Shown: in pieces, positions 18,244 to 30,899 of the stretch
How the letters are laid out: every line of letters begins with the position of its first letter
How positions within the stretch are numbered: the stretch's first letter is position 1
Source: Erigeron canadensis
Taxonomy: Eukaryota; Streptophyta; Magnoliopsida; Asterales; Asteraceae
Direction of reading: 5' to 3'
DNA: 64,000 nucleotides
NCBI RefSeq assembly: GCF_010389155.1
Contig: NC_057764.1
Location: 4,898,001 to 4,962,000, forward strand
Made by a program: the position numbers and the translations under genes
The notes under the pieces: generated by a model
Told to the model about the DNA's origin: nothing
Seen by the model: the letters and a program-made list of their open reading frames with translations, nothing else
The model's database searches: none

Positions 18244-20593
18244 ATGGCAATCCCAGAAATACACAAGGTGTTGGATCGACTCTAATGAAACTAATGCTAA
18301 TATTGACCCTCCTGTTTCACCTCGTAATGTTAACAATAATCCACCACCTCCTCCTCCTCTGTTTCTCCACATGTGCATGTGCATTATTCTAATACTCCCT
18401 GTCCCAAATTCAGTGGGATTGATGAGGAATTTAGTACGTGGAAAGCAAGAGTTTTACTTCATGTTACTGGTATTGATAGGAATATGTTAAAAACTTTAAA
18501 TGAAGGACCTTATATTCCCAGAAATCCTATTAATCCAATCCTTGATCCAAGTGGTTCAAGGACTGGGAGGGAAAAGAGAGAAGAACATTGGTCTGAAGAG
18601 GAGAGGAGACTTGTATCTCACGATACACTTCTCAGAAACATGATCCTCGGGGCTGTTCCAGAAACTCTTATTCCCACACTAATTCTTTATCCCAATGCGA
18701 AAGTATTATGGGATGAATTAGTAACCAGTATGAAGGAGGTGATGACACTGTTAGCACCAGAAAGGTTTCTTTAAATAAGAAGTATGAGTCATTTTTGCTT
18801 TGCCCAATGAATCATTAACTGGTACTTATACTAGATTCATGTCATTGTAAACCAGTTAAGGGCTCTTGGTGTCAATAAAGACAAGGATATACTTCTGGAA
18901 AAGTTTTGTGATATTCTTCCACTAAATGGTCTCATATGATTTGGTTTTAAGACAAGGAAAAACACTTCACACACATACACTTTCAACTCTGTATGGTGCT
19001 TTTAGATTTACTGAAGAAAACCAAGCTCAAAGAATTGAGGCTGAAAAAGATGCTTTAAACCATGCATCAGACCATGCTGCTGTGACCAGTCATCTGGGCC
19101 ACCATGTGCAGCTATTATCTTCAGAGAATGTATTCTCAATGAAGAAGATGATGTCTGATCTTATGGAGTCTGGAGTTACTAATAACATCTCTCCAGATTG
19201 TGAGGAAGATGACAGTGATGATCTGATGGCCATGATTGCTAAAACATTTAAACGTTTCAAAGCAAGAGCCAATAGACCCACTGGACACAATGCACCCAGT
19301 TCTTCCACTGATAAGACCAATTTGACATGCTTTAAGTGTGGCAGAAAAGGTCATTTCATGAAAGAGTGCAAGTCCAGTCATTATGTCTCACAATCTGGTC
19401 CACCAACTTCTTATAACAAGCCTGAAGATAATTATAAGCATAAATAAAAAGCTTAAGGCTCAGATTGCACTTATGGCACAACAAATGGAAAATAACAATA
19501 ATAATAAGTGCATGGTTGCTGAAGAAGAATGGATTCCCTCTGATGACTCATCAGTCGATGAAGAGGAGGAAAGAGATTGGTTATATGGCTCTGGCTAATG
19601 AAGAGCATCTTGTGAAGGATGATGTCATCTGGCAGATGGGTAGACATTGTGATCAAGAAGGTTAGTGATTATGATAAAGAAACCGATCCAGAATTGAAAC
19701 TAGATATTGCTGAAGCTCTAAGTTCAGATTTAAATTTTGTGGAAACTGTCAGATTTGATAGCTTAAATGGTATTGAAACTGATTCCTCAGAAAACTTTGT
19801 TTTAAAATCTAAACTAAAAGAACTTCAAGATATTGAACTGGCATTTCAAGCCCAGGTGTTGGTAACTGAACAACTTTGTCAAGAAAAAGAGGAATTAGAA
19901 AGAGTTTTAGAAAGTGAAAAACAAGTCATAAAATCTTGGCTTGAAACCAAAAAACCCTATGATGCAGCAGTGAATCAATATCCATCACAAAACGTGCATT
20001 TCAAGATGGAAACATTCATGTTGCTGCCTTAATTCCTGTACTTGATAAATTGCCAGAGAAGGCCCGTCCAGAAACAATTTATGATGAACCAACCACACCC
20101 AAGGCATGTATAATTCCAGCTGATATCCAAGTGGTTACTACTGGAGTACCCCAGATGACTGCTCCAGTCAAAAAGAAAGTCAAAAATTCTTTGCCACAGA
20201 CTGCTTCCAAAAATCCCAGATTAAGAAGAAATCCCAGTCCTCCTTCTAAGCCGAAAATCCAGTCATCTGGAAAGGCTAAGGAGTCATCTGAAAATGAAAT
20301 TTTGTTAAGGTTGGAAAGCCAGTTTCAACTACTGGCTCGTCAAGTTCAAGTGTAATGCAAAGACTGAACAATTTGAGGGTACTTCATCTAGTCCAAAACA
20401 AATTTCAAAACCGTTTTCCAAGAAAAATAAAAATGTCTCTTCCAAAGAGAAAAAGAAAAAGGTTTCTGAACTATCTGTTCCAATAATTTTGATAAACCCA
20501 ATGTTGAAAACGTGAACTCGACCAGATACCAACAGGGGTCCACAAGGCTGGATCCAGAGAACCATCAGTCGATGGGTTCCCAAATCTAACTAA
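18244..20593 (+). pseudogene. gag: Element C copy 2 gag, frameshifted but without copy 1's stops
   Basis: This is the same capsid/nucleocapsid gene as 5799-8171. It has the ATG at 18244 and the same TAA after RWVPKSN (20591-20593). The zinc knuckle is intact here: CFKCGRKGHFMKEC at 19328-19369, a C-x2-C-x4-H-x4-C motif that binds RNA. None of copy 1's six nonsense codons is present, but several one-base losses shift the frame (for example near 18260, 18360, 18720, 18795, 19445, 19990). Most lie in short homopolymers. Whether these are real mutations or consensus errors cannot be told from the sequence. Confidence 0.85.
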
Positions 20594-20601
20594 CTAATCT
20601 G

Positions 20602-23600
20602 GTGGATGTGCAGGGCGATCGAAAGAAGTATATTGGTATCTTGACAGCGCTGCTGGCAGGACTATGACCGGATGTAAGACCCTGCTGGAGGAGTTCACCA
20701 TTTCTGATGGACCCTCCATTACTTTTGGGAATGATGGTTGTGGAAAGACTGAAGGGTATGGTGTTCTGAATAATGGTCAAGTCAAGTTCAGACAGGTGGC
20801 TTATGTTAATGGTTTGAAATATAACCTAATAAGTGTGAGCCAACTGTGTGATGATGGCTACCAGGTGTTGTTTAATATCTCTCAGGGCATCGTATTTACA
20901 AAGATTGGAAGGTAGTATTGATTGCTCCAGAAAGGGAATGTGTATGTAATGAATATGGAAAGCTCACTTCAGAGCAATGTTCTATACAAAGGCTGATGAA
21001 GACACAAACTGGTTATGGCACAAAAGGTTACCATTTAAATTTCAAAAATATTAACAAGTTGTCCAGAAAACAACTTGCAGATGGAATACCTTCAGTTTCC
21101 TTCATAAGGAAAGGCCATGTCCAGGATGTGAAAAGGGAAAGCAGAAGCGAGCCAGTTTAAGAAGACCAAGCAGAATTTTAGCATAACTGAACCTCTTCAT
21201 ATGCTTCATATGGACCTCTTTGGTCCAGTGAACGTTCAGACACTTGCTGGTAAAAGATATACCCTGGTAATTGTTGATGAATATACCAGATACTCTTGGG
21301 TTATCTTTTTAAGGTCTAAAGGTGATGCTGCTGCTGAAATCATCAGTCACATCAAACAAATTGAACTCAAACACAAGCATAAAGTGTGTCAGCTAAGAAG
21401 TGATAATGGAACAGAATTCCAGAATGCAACTCTGGAGAAATTTTGTGCTGATACTGGCATCTCTCAGAACTTCTTCAGCTCGTACGCCAGAACAAAATGG
21501 TGTTGTAGAAAGGAAGAATCGTACACTGATAGAAGCTGCCAGGAGTATGCTTGCTGAATCTGGTCTCCCAACCAGTTATGGGCTGAGGCAATTGCAACTG
21601 CTTGCCACACCCAGAAACGATCAGTTTATGTTAAAAGACACAAGAAGACTGCATATGAAATGCTCAGAAAAAGGAAGCCAAATATTGGCTATTTCCATGT
21701 TTTTGGATGTCAGTTTACATCCTGAACGATTCAAGTCAGTTAGGCAAATTCGATGCCAAAGCTGATGAAGGATTTTCTTGGGCTATTCAGAAATTCGAAA
21801 AGCCTTCAGAGTCTACAACAAAAGACTGAAGAAAGTTCATGAGTCAATTCATGTCACATTCGATGAATCCAATGAAGCAATCAATAAAACCCAATTCTTG
21901 ATTTAACCCAGTTTCCAATTGTCTTCGATAAATCTGATCTATCAACTACAATAAAGATTTATTGAAGAAGTTTCCAGTCATCCTGATCTGGACCTGTTCA
22001 AAAGGTTGTACCACCAGTAGTACCTTGTTCTATCCTTCAGTAAGCTTCAAACTACCCTCTGAAGTTACCATTGGATCAGATATTCGTACTACTCCCCAGT
22101 AGCAGTTTCAGTTGAATCTATACCAGTTCTCCAGAACTCTGAATCTCTCCAGGATACTGATCCAGTACTCCAGGAAATGCCACAAAATGATGAATTTATG
22201 ATGCAAATCGTAATCTTACAGATTCAGATGAAGATGGGAGATGTTGGCATGGCAAGACCCTCTACCTGATGCAACTCCAGAGGGAAATCAATCGAATCCT
22301 TGCACTGATGTTATTGTTCATAATCCTGGTCATTACTCTAAGTGGACAAGAGCTCATCCAATTGATCAGATAATTGGTAATCCCACTAGAGGGGTTCAGA
22401 CCAGAAGTGCTCCAGTGATCAATGCTTATATGTCAGCTTCTTATCACTGATAGAACCGAAGAAGATTGACGAGGCAATGGAAGATCCAAACTGGGTTATT
22501 GCTATGCAAGAAGAACTTAACCAGTTTGAGAGAAACAAGGTATGGAATCTGGTGCCCTTTCCTGCTGGAAAGAAAGAACCTATGGCACCAGATGGGTTTT
22601 CAGAAACAAGGTTGATGAAGATGGGCATGTGATCAGAAACAAAGCCAGATTGGTTGCCCAGGGGTATGTTCAATCTGGAGAAGATTTTGATGAATCATTT
22701 GCTCCAGTGGCTAGACTCGAAGCTATCAGAATGTTTTTAGCATTTGCTGCTCATCACAAGTTTAGAGTCTACCAGATGGATGTAAAAAGTGCATTTTTGA
22801 ATGGAACACTTGAAGAAGAAGTTTATGTCAAGCAACCACCAGGCTTTATCAATGAAAAACATCCTCACTGGGTGTATCGTCTGGACAAAGCACTTTATGG
22901 TCTCAGACAAGCCCCACGAGCCTGGTATGACACTCTGACTAAACACTTACTGGCACATGGTTTTAAAAGAGGTGCAATTGACAATACCTTATTCATTCTT
23001 CGAGAAAAAGGTAATCTTCTGCTGGTACAAATTTATGTTGATGATATTTTTTGGTTCTACTGATGAAAATATGTGCAAGAAATTTTCAAAAATAATGTCA
23101 AAAGAATACGAAATGAGTTTAATGGGTGAATTAACATATTTCTTAGGTCTTCAGATTAAACAAACAGTGATGGTATTTTATTAATCAAGAGAAATATGTT
23201 AGAGATATATTAAAGAAATTTGATATGAATTCTTCCCAAACAAATCAACTCCAATTTCTGCACCACTGAACTTAAACTCAGATCCTGATGGTAAGCCAGT
23301 GAACATCACTACCTATAGAGGAATGATTGGTTCACTGATGTATTTGACTGCCAGTAGACCAGATATAATGTTTGCAACATGTTATGTGCCAGATATCAGG
23401 CTAACCAAAAGAATCTCATATGCTTGCTGTAAAGCGCATACTGAAGTACCTTAAAGGTGTCCAAGTTTGGGCCTTTGGTATCCCAAAGGTTCAGGCTTAG
23501 ATTTAATGGGTTATTCAGATTCAGATCATGCAGGTTGTAAGATAGACAGGAAATCCACTACTGGTGGATGTCATTTCCTTGGTGGCAAACTGGTAAGCTG

Positions 23601-23957
23601 GACCAGTAAGAAGCAAACTTCAGTTTCACTCTCTACTGCTGAAGCTGAATATATATCTGCAGCCAGTTGTTGTGCTCAGATACTCTGGATGAAGAACCAG
23701 TTGCTTGATTATGGTTAAGTATACAAAATCTCCAATTTTCTGTGATAATACCAGTGCCATTGCTATCTCAAACAATCCAGTCATGCACTCCAAACCAAGC
23801 ACATCGATCTCAGGTATCATTTTATTCGTGATGTTATGAAAGGTGACGTAGAAATTCATTTCATCCTACTGACAAACAACTCGCTGACATTTTTACTAAA
23901 CCTCTGGATGAGAAAACTTTTCGTTATTGTTGGTGAGTTGGGAATGTTGAACCCATA
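20602..23957 (+). pseudogene. pol: Element C copy 2 pol (protease, integrase, RT, RNase H), frameshifted
   Basis: It is collinear with copy 1. The protease has WYLDSAAGRTMTG, so the catalytic Asp is present (about 20643), although the next residues are Ser-Ala, not Ser-Gly. The integrase core Asp (HMDLFGPV, about 21207), Asp (RSDNGTEF, about 21397) and Glu (QNGVVERKNR, about 21490) are all seen in fragments. A long open RT stretch covers 22542-23063 with [12 protein letters not shown] and the start of YVDDI. A lost base pair near 23048 breaks the frame inside that motif. RNase H has YSDSDHAGCK, STAEAEY and CDNTSAIAI. Pol ends LGMLNP (TAA 23955-23957). The gag-pol offset is again -1. Confidence 0.88.
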
Positions 23958-24084
23958 AATCTGGAACCTTTGTTATGAACGCTTTGTGACACTGACAGGG
24001 TTCTTTGATTCCAGATTTATAAATCTATACCAGTAAAGCTATCGAACGCCTTTGTGATACTATCTTTGCACTGATAGATTTATA
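23955..24084 (+). ncRNA. Structured 3' elements h1 and h2 (element C copy 2)
   Basis: h1 arms lie at 23955-23965 and 24010-24020; h2 arms lie at 24018-24028 and 24074-24084. All four arms are unchanged from copy 1. The h1 loop has lost one C (GAACGCTTTGTG), while the h2 loop is intact. Confidence 0.55.
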
Positions 24085-24487
24085 GATCACCATTCCAGGG
24101 GGAAAGACTCAGACCACATTTTTTTATCTAAGTTTCAGGGGGAATTTATAAATTTTCTCACTGGACAAATTTTTCTAAAAATGTTTCTAGTACCTTGTAA
24201 ATGTGTCCCTCTCATTAATACTGGACAAGTTGATGTGCATGTTTGAAGTAACTTCAGTTGCTTTGTAAATGTGTCCCTCTCATTTGTTTATATTAGTTGA
24301 TGTGCGTGTTTGAGGATTACCAGAATGGTCAAATCTGGGTATTTACTGGAGTGTCCCTTCAGTATACCATTAATGCATGTTCTACTGGCCTAATCCACCA
24401 GTGAAACTGGAGAGCTAGTCCATCCAGATGCATTAAATTGAGTCATGGTTCGTCAGTCATAACAATTTTAATACTTGGTCTTTGTGA
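24085..24487 (+). repeat. Spacer with PPT-like tracts and tandem repeat (copy 2)
   Basis: Same layout as 11690-12080, with two G5 purine tracts (about 24097, 24137) and two TGTAAATGTGTCCCTCTCAT units (about 24197 and 24264). No coding frame is present. Confidence 0.6.
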
Positions 24488-24735
24488 TGCCACGTAAGCA
24501 ACATTTTCTTTAGTGGGAAACTATCTTTATCCTACGTGGCATAGATATCTTTCAAATAAAATGATGGTTTGTTATCTTGGGAAGTTAAAAAGTTAAAAAA
24601 TGAGTTTTGTGGGCTGTCAAACGTCACTGTTGATGGATGAATTTAATGCGGATCTCAAAAGCCGATGAAAACTGTTTTGTATAATTCAAAATAACCTTTT
24701 GAAATCCAATAGTTATTTTCTCTCTCATATAAATA
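24488..24735 (+). promoter_or_regulatory. Putative promoter of the third ORF (copy 2)
   Basis: The ACGT-core inverted pair TGCCACGTA (24488-24496) and TACGTGGCA (24533-24541) and the TATA box TATAAATA (24728-24735) are conserved with copy 1. The ATG at 24939 follows 204 bp after the TATA box, behind a short TTTCAA repeat (about 24906-24932). Confidence 0.45.
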
Positions 24736-24938
24736 CCCAATCCTCACTTTTACATTACTTCGAAAATCTTAACTCCAAAATTCTTACAATTCCCATTTAC
24801 TTCTTCCTTCAATTCCAATCATCAATCTCTTTCTTATAACTGCAAATTCCTATCATCAATTCTTTCTTAAATTCTTTTTTTCTTCAAAACCCTAAATTCC
24901 TTTCACTTCAATTTCAATTTCAATTTCAATTCAATCCA

Positions 24939-27900
24939 AATGGCCCAGACAAGCAAGCACAGAAAGAAACCTCTTAAATAATACATACAATCCTCTGAAC
25001 GTGTTGAACAAGCCTGGCATTATTAGATACTGATAAAATGAGAATCAATATGCATAATTGGATGGCAAAGTTGGCCGGAACTCATGACCCCAATCGCTCA
25101 TTGGCCGACTAAATGTATTTTTTTCTCAGTTCTCCTCTTTATGGAGCTCTAACCATGAATCCTGGCAAAATGTATCATGGTTATCTCTGTGAGTTCTGGT
25201 TCACGGCTCACTTTCAGGATGGTGATGATGCCACCATCATTATACTTTGAAGGAGGTGCCACTTTAATAGTCGATTCATTCAGAACGGCGCTTGGACTGA
25301 ATTACTTGTCAGTGAATGAGTTGCCACTTCAACTTCCAACTGGAGTGAATCATAGGCAAGTGTGTCGGGAGATGGGACACACAGATATTGTTGATGAGCA
25401 TGGTGCTCTTAAGAGAAAAGGTACCATATATATGAGTAGATTGTCTGACTCATGCAAATACTTCTTTACTCATATTGTTTCATGTTTAGGAAGTGGGTCT
25501 GGAGGATTAGATCAGATTAATCAAACCCAGTTGTTAATAGCTTATTGTTTATGGTATGGGTTAAGGGTGATTTTCGCCCAAATTTTGTTCAATGATTTAG
25601 CTGATAGACTGAGGACACACAAAGAAAAGCAAATGTCCCATTTATTAGATTTGTCTATCATTTTCAAGAGAGAACTGGGTGAGGGCTATGAAAGTGGTTC
25701 GAGTCATTTTTCAATGGCTGAGTATATAGGTGATCTGAACCATTTGGTGTATAATCTGGAGGTTGATATTCCTGAAGCTATGATGAATAATTTTAGAAGG
25801 GAAGTTGTTGAAAATGATGATGAAAATACTGCTGATGAACAAAATGCTGAAATGGTTCCTCAAGAAACTCAAGAGGTTCCTATCCAGAGCAGTCTTCCCT
25901 TTCTATTCCATCAACCATCTCCTCTAGACCAAGAACTGGGCTCAGAAGACTTAGAAGAAGGGGAAATTTGGTCATTCCAGTAATACTGAAGCCAACCATC
26001 CAGATTCCTCCAACAGGAAAGGGAGGAGAACTTGCAAGCAACCACTGTGTCTGTTCTAACATTGAAAGCCAAATTTCTGACACAACTCTTTCACAAACTG
26101 GTGTCACTGGAGCCTCACCTCTAGTGATTCCAGTCCACACTCTACTGCTGGTGACATTATGAATCTGGATGGATCTTTGATTGTGGAGCAGGTTGAGCCA
26201 CAAGTGGATGAATATGTGCAGGTGAATGTTGAGGGGCAGGAAGCCAGATTGATTTAATAGAAGTGTAGGTGAGCAACTGGCAGAAGGAATGCCAGATTTT
26301 GAAATGGAGTCTCCCATTTCTGATCAAGACTTTGATGAAGATATGGATTCCTTCGTGATGATGACTTAAATATTGAAAGATCCCAGTCATATCACCAGTA
26401 CAGTTGTTGAAGAATTAGATGCAACAGTTTCACCACCACCATCCTCTCCAATACAAAATGAAAGTCAAGCACCACCAGAATCATCAACACAAACACCACC
26501 TCTAACAAATCCCCCTTTCCACAAAATGTTCAACAAATTTCTGAACCATTGGTGGAACTGGAGGCTGTCAACCAGAATGAAGACATTACAAGGGTTGAAG
26601 CTCCAGTATCTCAGGCCACCAGATTGACTCCTCCAGGTGATCTTTCCACCAGTTTTCCAACCGAGGTCCAAGACCTTTTCACTAAGGTGGCGGACCTGGA
26701 AAGATCCCTCCAGACTTCTTCACAAGTAGTTTCTGACTTTAAATCCTCACTTTCAAATAATATGAGGTCAGAAATGCTTGTTTTGCTGGTAATGAGAAGG
26801 TAGTTTTGAGAAGCTGGATGAACTGGTACTGGCCACAAATAACAATTCTGAGAAAATCAAAGTGGCAGTCCAGGGCTTGGAAGAAACGTTGGTCAGATCA
26901 GTGCAAACTGCCATTCAGACAAGTGTTGCTAGTCCTTGTCCAGTTTGACTGATGAAGTTCAGAAATTGGTGACCAGAGTTGAAATGTGGAGAGAAGGCCA
27001 ACACTTGACCAGAATTCAGTTGTCAGCAACATTAGTGATGAGGTTGCCAGAAAATTTAGAGCTAACATGCTGAAGGAAGTTACTGAAGAAAATATCTGGG
27101 TCAGTGTTGAGGACTATTATGGATAGTTTGTTGCCACAAGTTGAGAAAGTGATAAAAGATGAAATGCCAAAGGACTTGGTCTCTGAAGTCCAAACTCTTA
27201 GAAGAGACTTTGAGCAGTTAAAAACCTCTGTGGCTATCATGACCCCTGAATGTAAACCTTTTGGGTCCTCTGATAGAAACAAACTGGAGATGTGTGGAAT
27301 GCCCTCAAGTCTGGGACTGGTGGTCATTCAAAGGGGAAAGCAGTTTGAAGGTTGGTATTGATGAATTACCAAGACAAAGAAGAAATGGTTCAGAAAGCAC
27401 TTGGCACTGAAGCCATTGCTCAGGCATATGGAAAAAGCAACTGGTACTGATGCCAGTGTGCAGAATGAAGAAGAGGATGCCAGTACTGAAGCTGGTGAGT
27501 CAGAACCTCAGTTTGAGGACTTCCAGATTTGGCTACATTCAAAAAGCAAAGAAAGCCTCATGTCATTTCTGGTGAAGATACTGAAGAAGGTGAAGACACG
27601 GATATTATTGCCTCCTTGCCTAATGCTGATGAAGAAAGATCAAGGAAACTTCAGCAGGAGTGCATATTAATTGACATCTGGAAACAAAATCTGAAGAATG
27701 ACTGGGAGCACATAAGATGGATATGGCACAAAGGGGAACACTGGATGCTTTAATGCTGGCCGTCTTAGTGTGCACATTGATGTGTATAGATACATGAAGA
27801 ATGATCCCAGAGTCATTAAGTGTCTGGAAGTGATGGATGATGTTCGCCTTCGTTCTGTATACGCCAAGATGAGCAGATGTACGATGCTGAAACTTATGAG

Positions 27901-28562
27901 GTTAGTATACTTGAATTTTGCTGCCAGGAAGGATGAGTTGATTGAGCTTCAGAGAAAAGCAAAAAGAATGCTCTGGCCTTGGAAAATGAGTACAGGAAAA
28001 AGATGAAGGGTGTATCCAAGCCACCAAGGAGAACAAAGGCAGAGAGAGATGCTGATCTAAGCAACTTCATTCCTCTGGATGTGTCCAGGAGCATAAGCAG
28101 GACTCAATTACAAAGAGTTGCAAATTCACAAGGCATTTCCAGAGAAACTGAAGAAGAAGTAAGACTGGCAAAGGTAAGGCAGGAATACAATGAAAGAATG
28201 CACTATAGAGCCGATGCCAGGAAAATCATTGCTGCAGAGATTAGATTGGCCACAGACCATGAAGCCCACTCAAAATTCTATGTAAAACTGACAAGGGAAG
28301 AAAACTTCACTGATGAAAGAAGAAGTACGTCAGTAAGGGCATTTGGGTGGTCTGAACTCAGAGAAATTGGCTTATACTTCAAAAGAAAATCCTCCTTATT
28401 TCTGTTGATGTGAGGTATTTTATGAAAAGAATTGAGAAGGAGCATGGCAGGATTATGATGATGGAAGTCACTCTGGGAATGAGGAAACCAGAAGACTCTC
28501 CAAGCTTTAAGAGGAAGGCTACTGAAGAAGCTGGTGGAAGTGCTCCAAAGAGACAAGCCTGA
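24939..28562 (+). pseudogene. Element C copy 2 third ORF, frameshifted
   Basis: Same gene as 12536-16141. The best open stretch is 25177-25983 (268 codons). It covers the N-terminal domain (LGLNYLSVNELPLQLPTGVN, CKYFFTHIVSCLGS, FAQILFNDLADRLR) and runs into an acidic linker. Its C-terminal piece at 27979-28413 shows a basic, Arg/Lys-rich domain with a probable helix (EEEVRLAKVRQEYNERMHYR). The stop is TGA at 28560-28562 after GSAPKRQA. It is probably expressed from its own promoter, if at all. No envelope hallmark is visible. I do not know its function. Confidence 0.7.
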
Positions 28563-28841
28563 CTCTTATTTTTTCTCAGTTACTTGTTGTTGTATGTAAA
28601 TATAATTGTAACTTATTGCAAAGATGTAATGTCATTAATGTTGCAATTTATTTTCACAAGTATATGATCAAATTAAGTCTAAGATAGTATGAAAAGATGA
28701 AATGGAAACACTGATGATCTATAAGGTGTCTTCCAGTAACAAAATTAGACTTAGTCAAATTTCTCAAGTGTTTTCAAGCATATAATTGTATAGATAGAAG
28801 CTTGAAAAACCTTGCATAATTTCTAAACAATAGGGGGAATT
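28563..28841 (+). other. Element C copy 2 3' untranslated region and polypurine tract
   Basis: AT-rich tail of about 280 bp ending in the polypurine tract TAGGGGGAAT (28831-28840) directly before the LTR. Confidence 0.75.
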
Positions 28842-29783
28842 TGTTAGGTCCAGTTTTTACTGGACTAGCTCCAGACTTGAAGACTGGAGTAATCCTGAAG
28901 ATTTTGTCCAGAAATTATGGAAGTCCAGTAAGCGTCTACTTGTACAGGAAATCTGGAGTCCTCCAGATTTGTATTGAACTTCACTCCAGTCCAGATCTAC
29001 TCCACTGAAGAACATTCTCACTGAAGACAAAGTCTGAAGTTTGAAGAAGAAGACTGACATATGGCGGAGCCCACTGGCAGGCTTACCAGATCAACAACTG
29101 GAGTCCTTGTCAGTGTTCTAGACCTTACAAGTCTGAACACTGATTACGAGGAATTGACTTTATGCCTTTACACGCTTTTACCCGGATATCTCTTTTGTCC
29201 CTTGTAAAGGTTTTACACGCGTGTAAAGGTGGTTGGCTAAAAGGTGACAAGTCACTATCAATGTGACTTTATCCTTGTACTTTTAGTATTGCATTTAAAA
29301 AAAATACCTAAGTTCCTTAAATGCTCCCAACCACATTTGTACGGCAAAATAATCACTGTAGAGATTATTTTGCCTATAAATACTAAGTCATTTTCCTCTT
29401 TCAAATTACTTTTGCAATTTGGTGAACTTGTCTAAATACTCTCGATCCAAACAGTTATACTTCACAACTTTAAGTATTTCGATCAAGGAGATTATTAGCA
29501 AGTATAGATCACTTGTAATTCATAAGGTTGTTTAGATACTTACCTTGGTATTATCTAGGTTCCGCAACAACCTTGTATTTTGTTTATACATCAATAAATA
29601 AAATACACATTGAAAATTACTTTCGTGTTCCACTTTATTTAACTTGCTTATTTATTGCTTAAGTCTTGTATTTACTTATTTATATTCTTGCATTTATTTA
29701 CGTAAATACTAGTCCTCATCTAGTGCATACTTGACTTGTTGTATTTACACTCGTGGGTTAAACCATCGGTGAGGGACTTCACA
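28842..29783 (+). repeat. Element C copy 2, 3' LTR
   Basis: It starts TGTTAGG and ends TTCACA, followed by CTTTA (29784-29788), the right duplication of element C that matches 4795-4799. It differs from the 4800 LTR at about 12-15 positions, roughly 1-2%. Confidence 0.93.
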
Positions 29784-30164
29784 CTTTACTTCCATGGAAT
29801 CTCATAACTACCTAACCTGGAAGTATGAAGATTCTTCTCCTTGAGAAATGAATCCTTAACAACACATACCGTTATGCTTTGGTTAATGATTTAGCTGCTG
29901 TTGGTTTAACTAAAACTAATGAAGTTTTAAAGAGCAAATTTCTTGACTCACTACCACCAAAATGGAATAATTATATCTCTTATGTGAAACTAAGTTCTTT
30001 GTATAAAGATCTTGATCTCCCTGGACTTTTTAGTTTACTTCATAACCAAGAATGTTCAGAGGCTGAGAAGTTAATTGCTATGGGTGATTCTTACAATCAG
30101 ACTGCTACTGCACTTGTTGCATCATTGACTGAACATCCCAGTCAAATGTCTGATGAGGTCATTC
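29784..30164 (+). pseudogene. gag: Element B gag, middle piece (between C and D)
   Basis: Gag resumes right after the C duplication. The first 90 bp are frameshifted, with YLTWKYED still recognisable. An open stretch from about 29879 then reads MVNDLAAVGLTKTNEVLKSK and FLDSLPPKWNNYISYVK, the second half of the copia capsid domain. It stops at CATTC (30160-30164), the left duplication of element D, and continues in frame at 39714. Confidence 0.85.
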
Positions 30165-30484
30165 TGTTAGAAATCAAAAAAAGTGATAAATTGTAATTTA
30201 AGTTAGTGGACTTAATTGTTGTTAAGACATAGTGAAATGATTTCTAATGTTGAGGGTTAGATATGACAATAAGGATATTTGTAATATTAGAGTATAAATA
30301 CCTTCAATACATTAGAAATCATAACAACCAATAAGCCTTTTCATCCATTTTCACACATACAAAAAATACAGATCGTCTCTTCTCTCTCTCTCTCTAAAAA
30401 TCACACACACTAAACACACCAAGCACACACACACTTGAACCGCCATTGTTGAGATCGAATCAATAGCAGAAATCGTGTATTACA
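30165..30484 (+). repeat. Element D 5' LTR
   Basis: It starts TGTTAGAAATC and ends TTACA. It has a TATA box TATAAATA (30293-30300) and a CT microsatellite near 30380. The 3' copy is 39384-39708. Confidence 0.92.
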
Positions 30485-30486
30485 TG

Positions 30487-30498
30487 TGGTATCAGAGC
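30487..30498 (+). other. Element D primer-binding site
   Basis: TGGTATCAGAGC, complementary to initiator Met tRNA, lies two bases after the LTR. Confidence 0.9.
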
Positions 30499-30899
30499 AA
30501 AACATCACTTTGATATCGATCCATAACTGTTTTTGATCTCAATTTTCATTCAAAATCAATTCAAAACCATTTCCTCAAAAACCGTCCCTGTTTCATTATA
30601 ATTCTTCATTCAAATCGCATAAAATCATTAGTTTTTGTTCACCAATCGATTCCTCATAGCTCAAATGTATTCCTGTTGAATTTTACAATCCAATTCGATC
30701 TAAATCTCTAGATTGAATTTTTGGTTTTTGACGCTAAATTTGGGTTTTGATTCTGTTGTGTTATAGGCTGAATTGTGTATTAGGATTTGTTGCGGACGTA
30801 ATTACAAACGTTTTGCAAGTAATTTCACATTCTAACACTCAGTAAATCGAAAGTTATTGAAGCTTGAAAATTCATCAATGGAGTTTTTTACTTTGTGTT

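Larger units (their letters stand above)
4800..29783 (+). mobile_element. Element C: Sirevirus-type retrotransposon present as two near-identical copies around a gap
   Basis: The order is LTR (4800-5747), gag, pol, third ORF, LTR (16418-17156, cut off), 100 N, LTR (17257-18192), gag, pol, third ORF, LTR (28842-29783). The duplication CTTTA flanks only the outermost ends (4795-4799 and 29784-29788). The two internal regions are collinear and about 98-99% alike, differing by scattered substitutions and many one-base indels. Possible explanations are an unmerged contig overlap, two haplotypes, or a real LTR-LTR tandem duplication. Each copy alone would be about 12.5 kb with about 945-bp LTRs. 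Confidence 0.85.
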
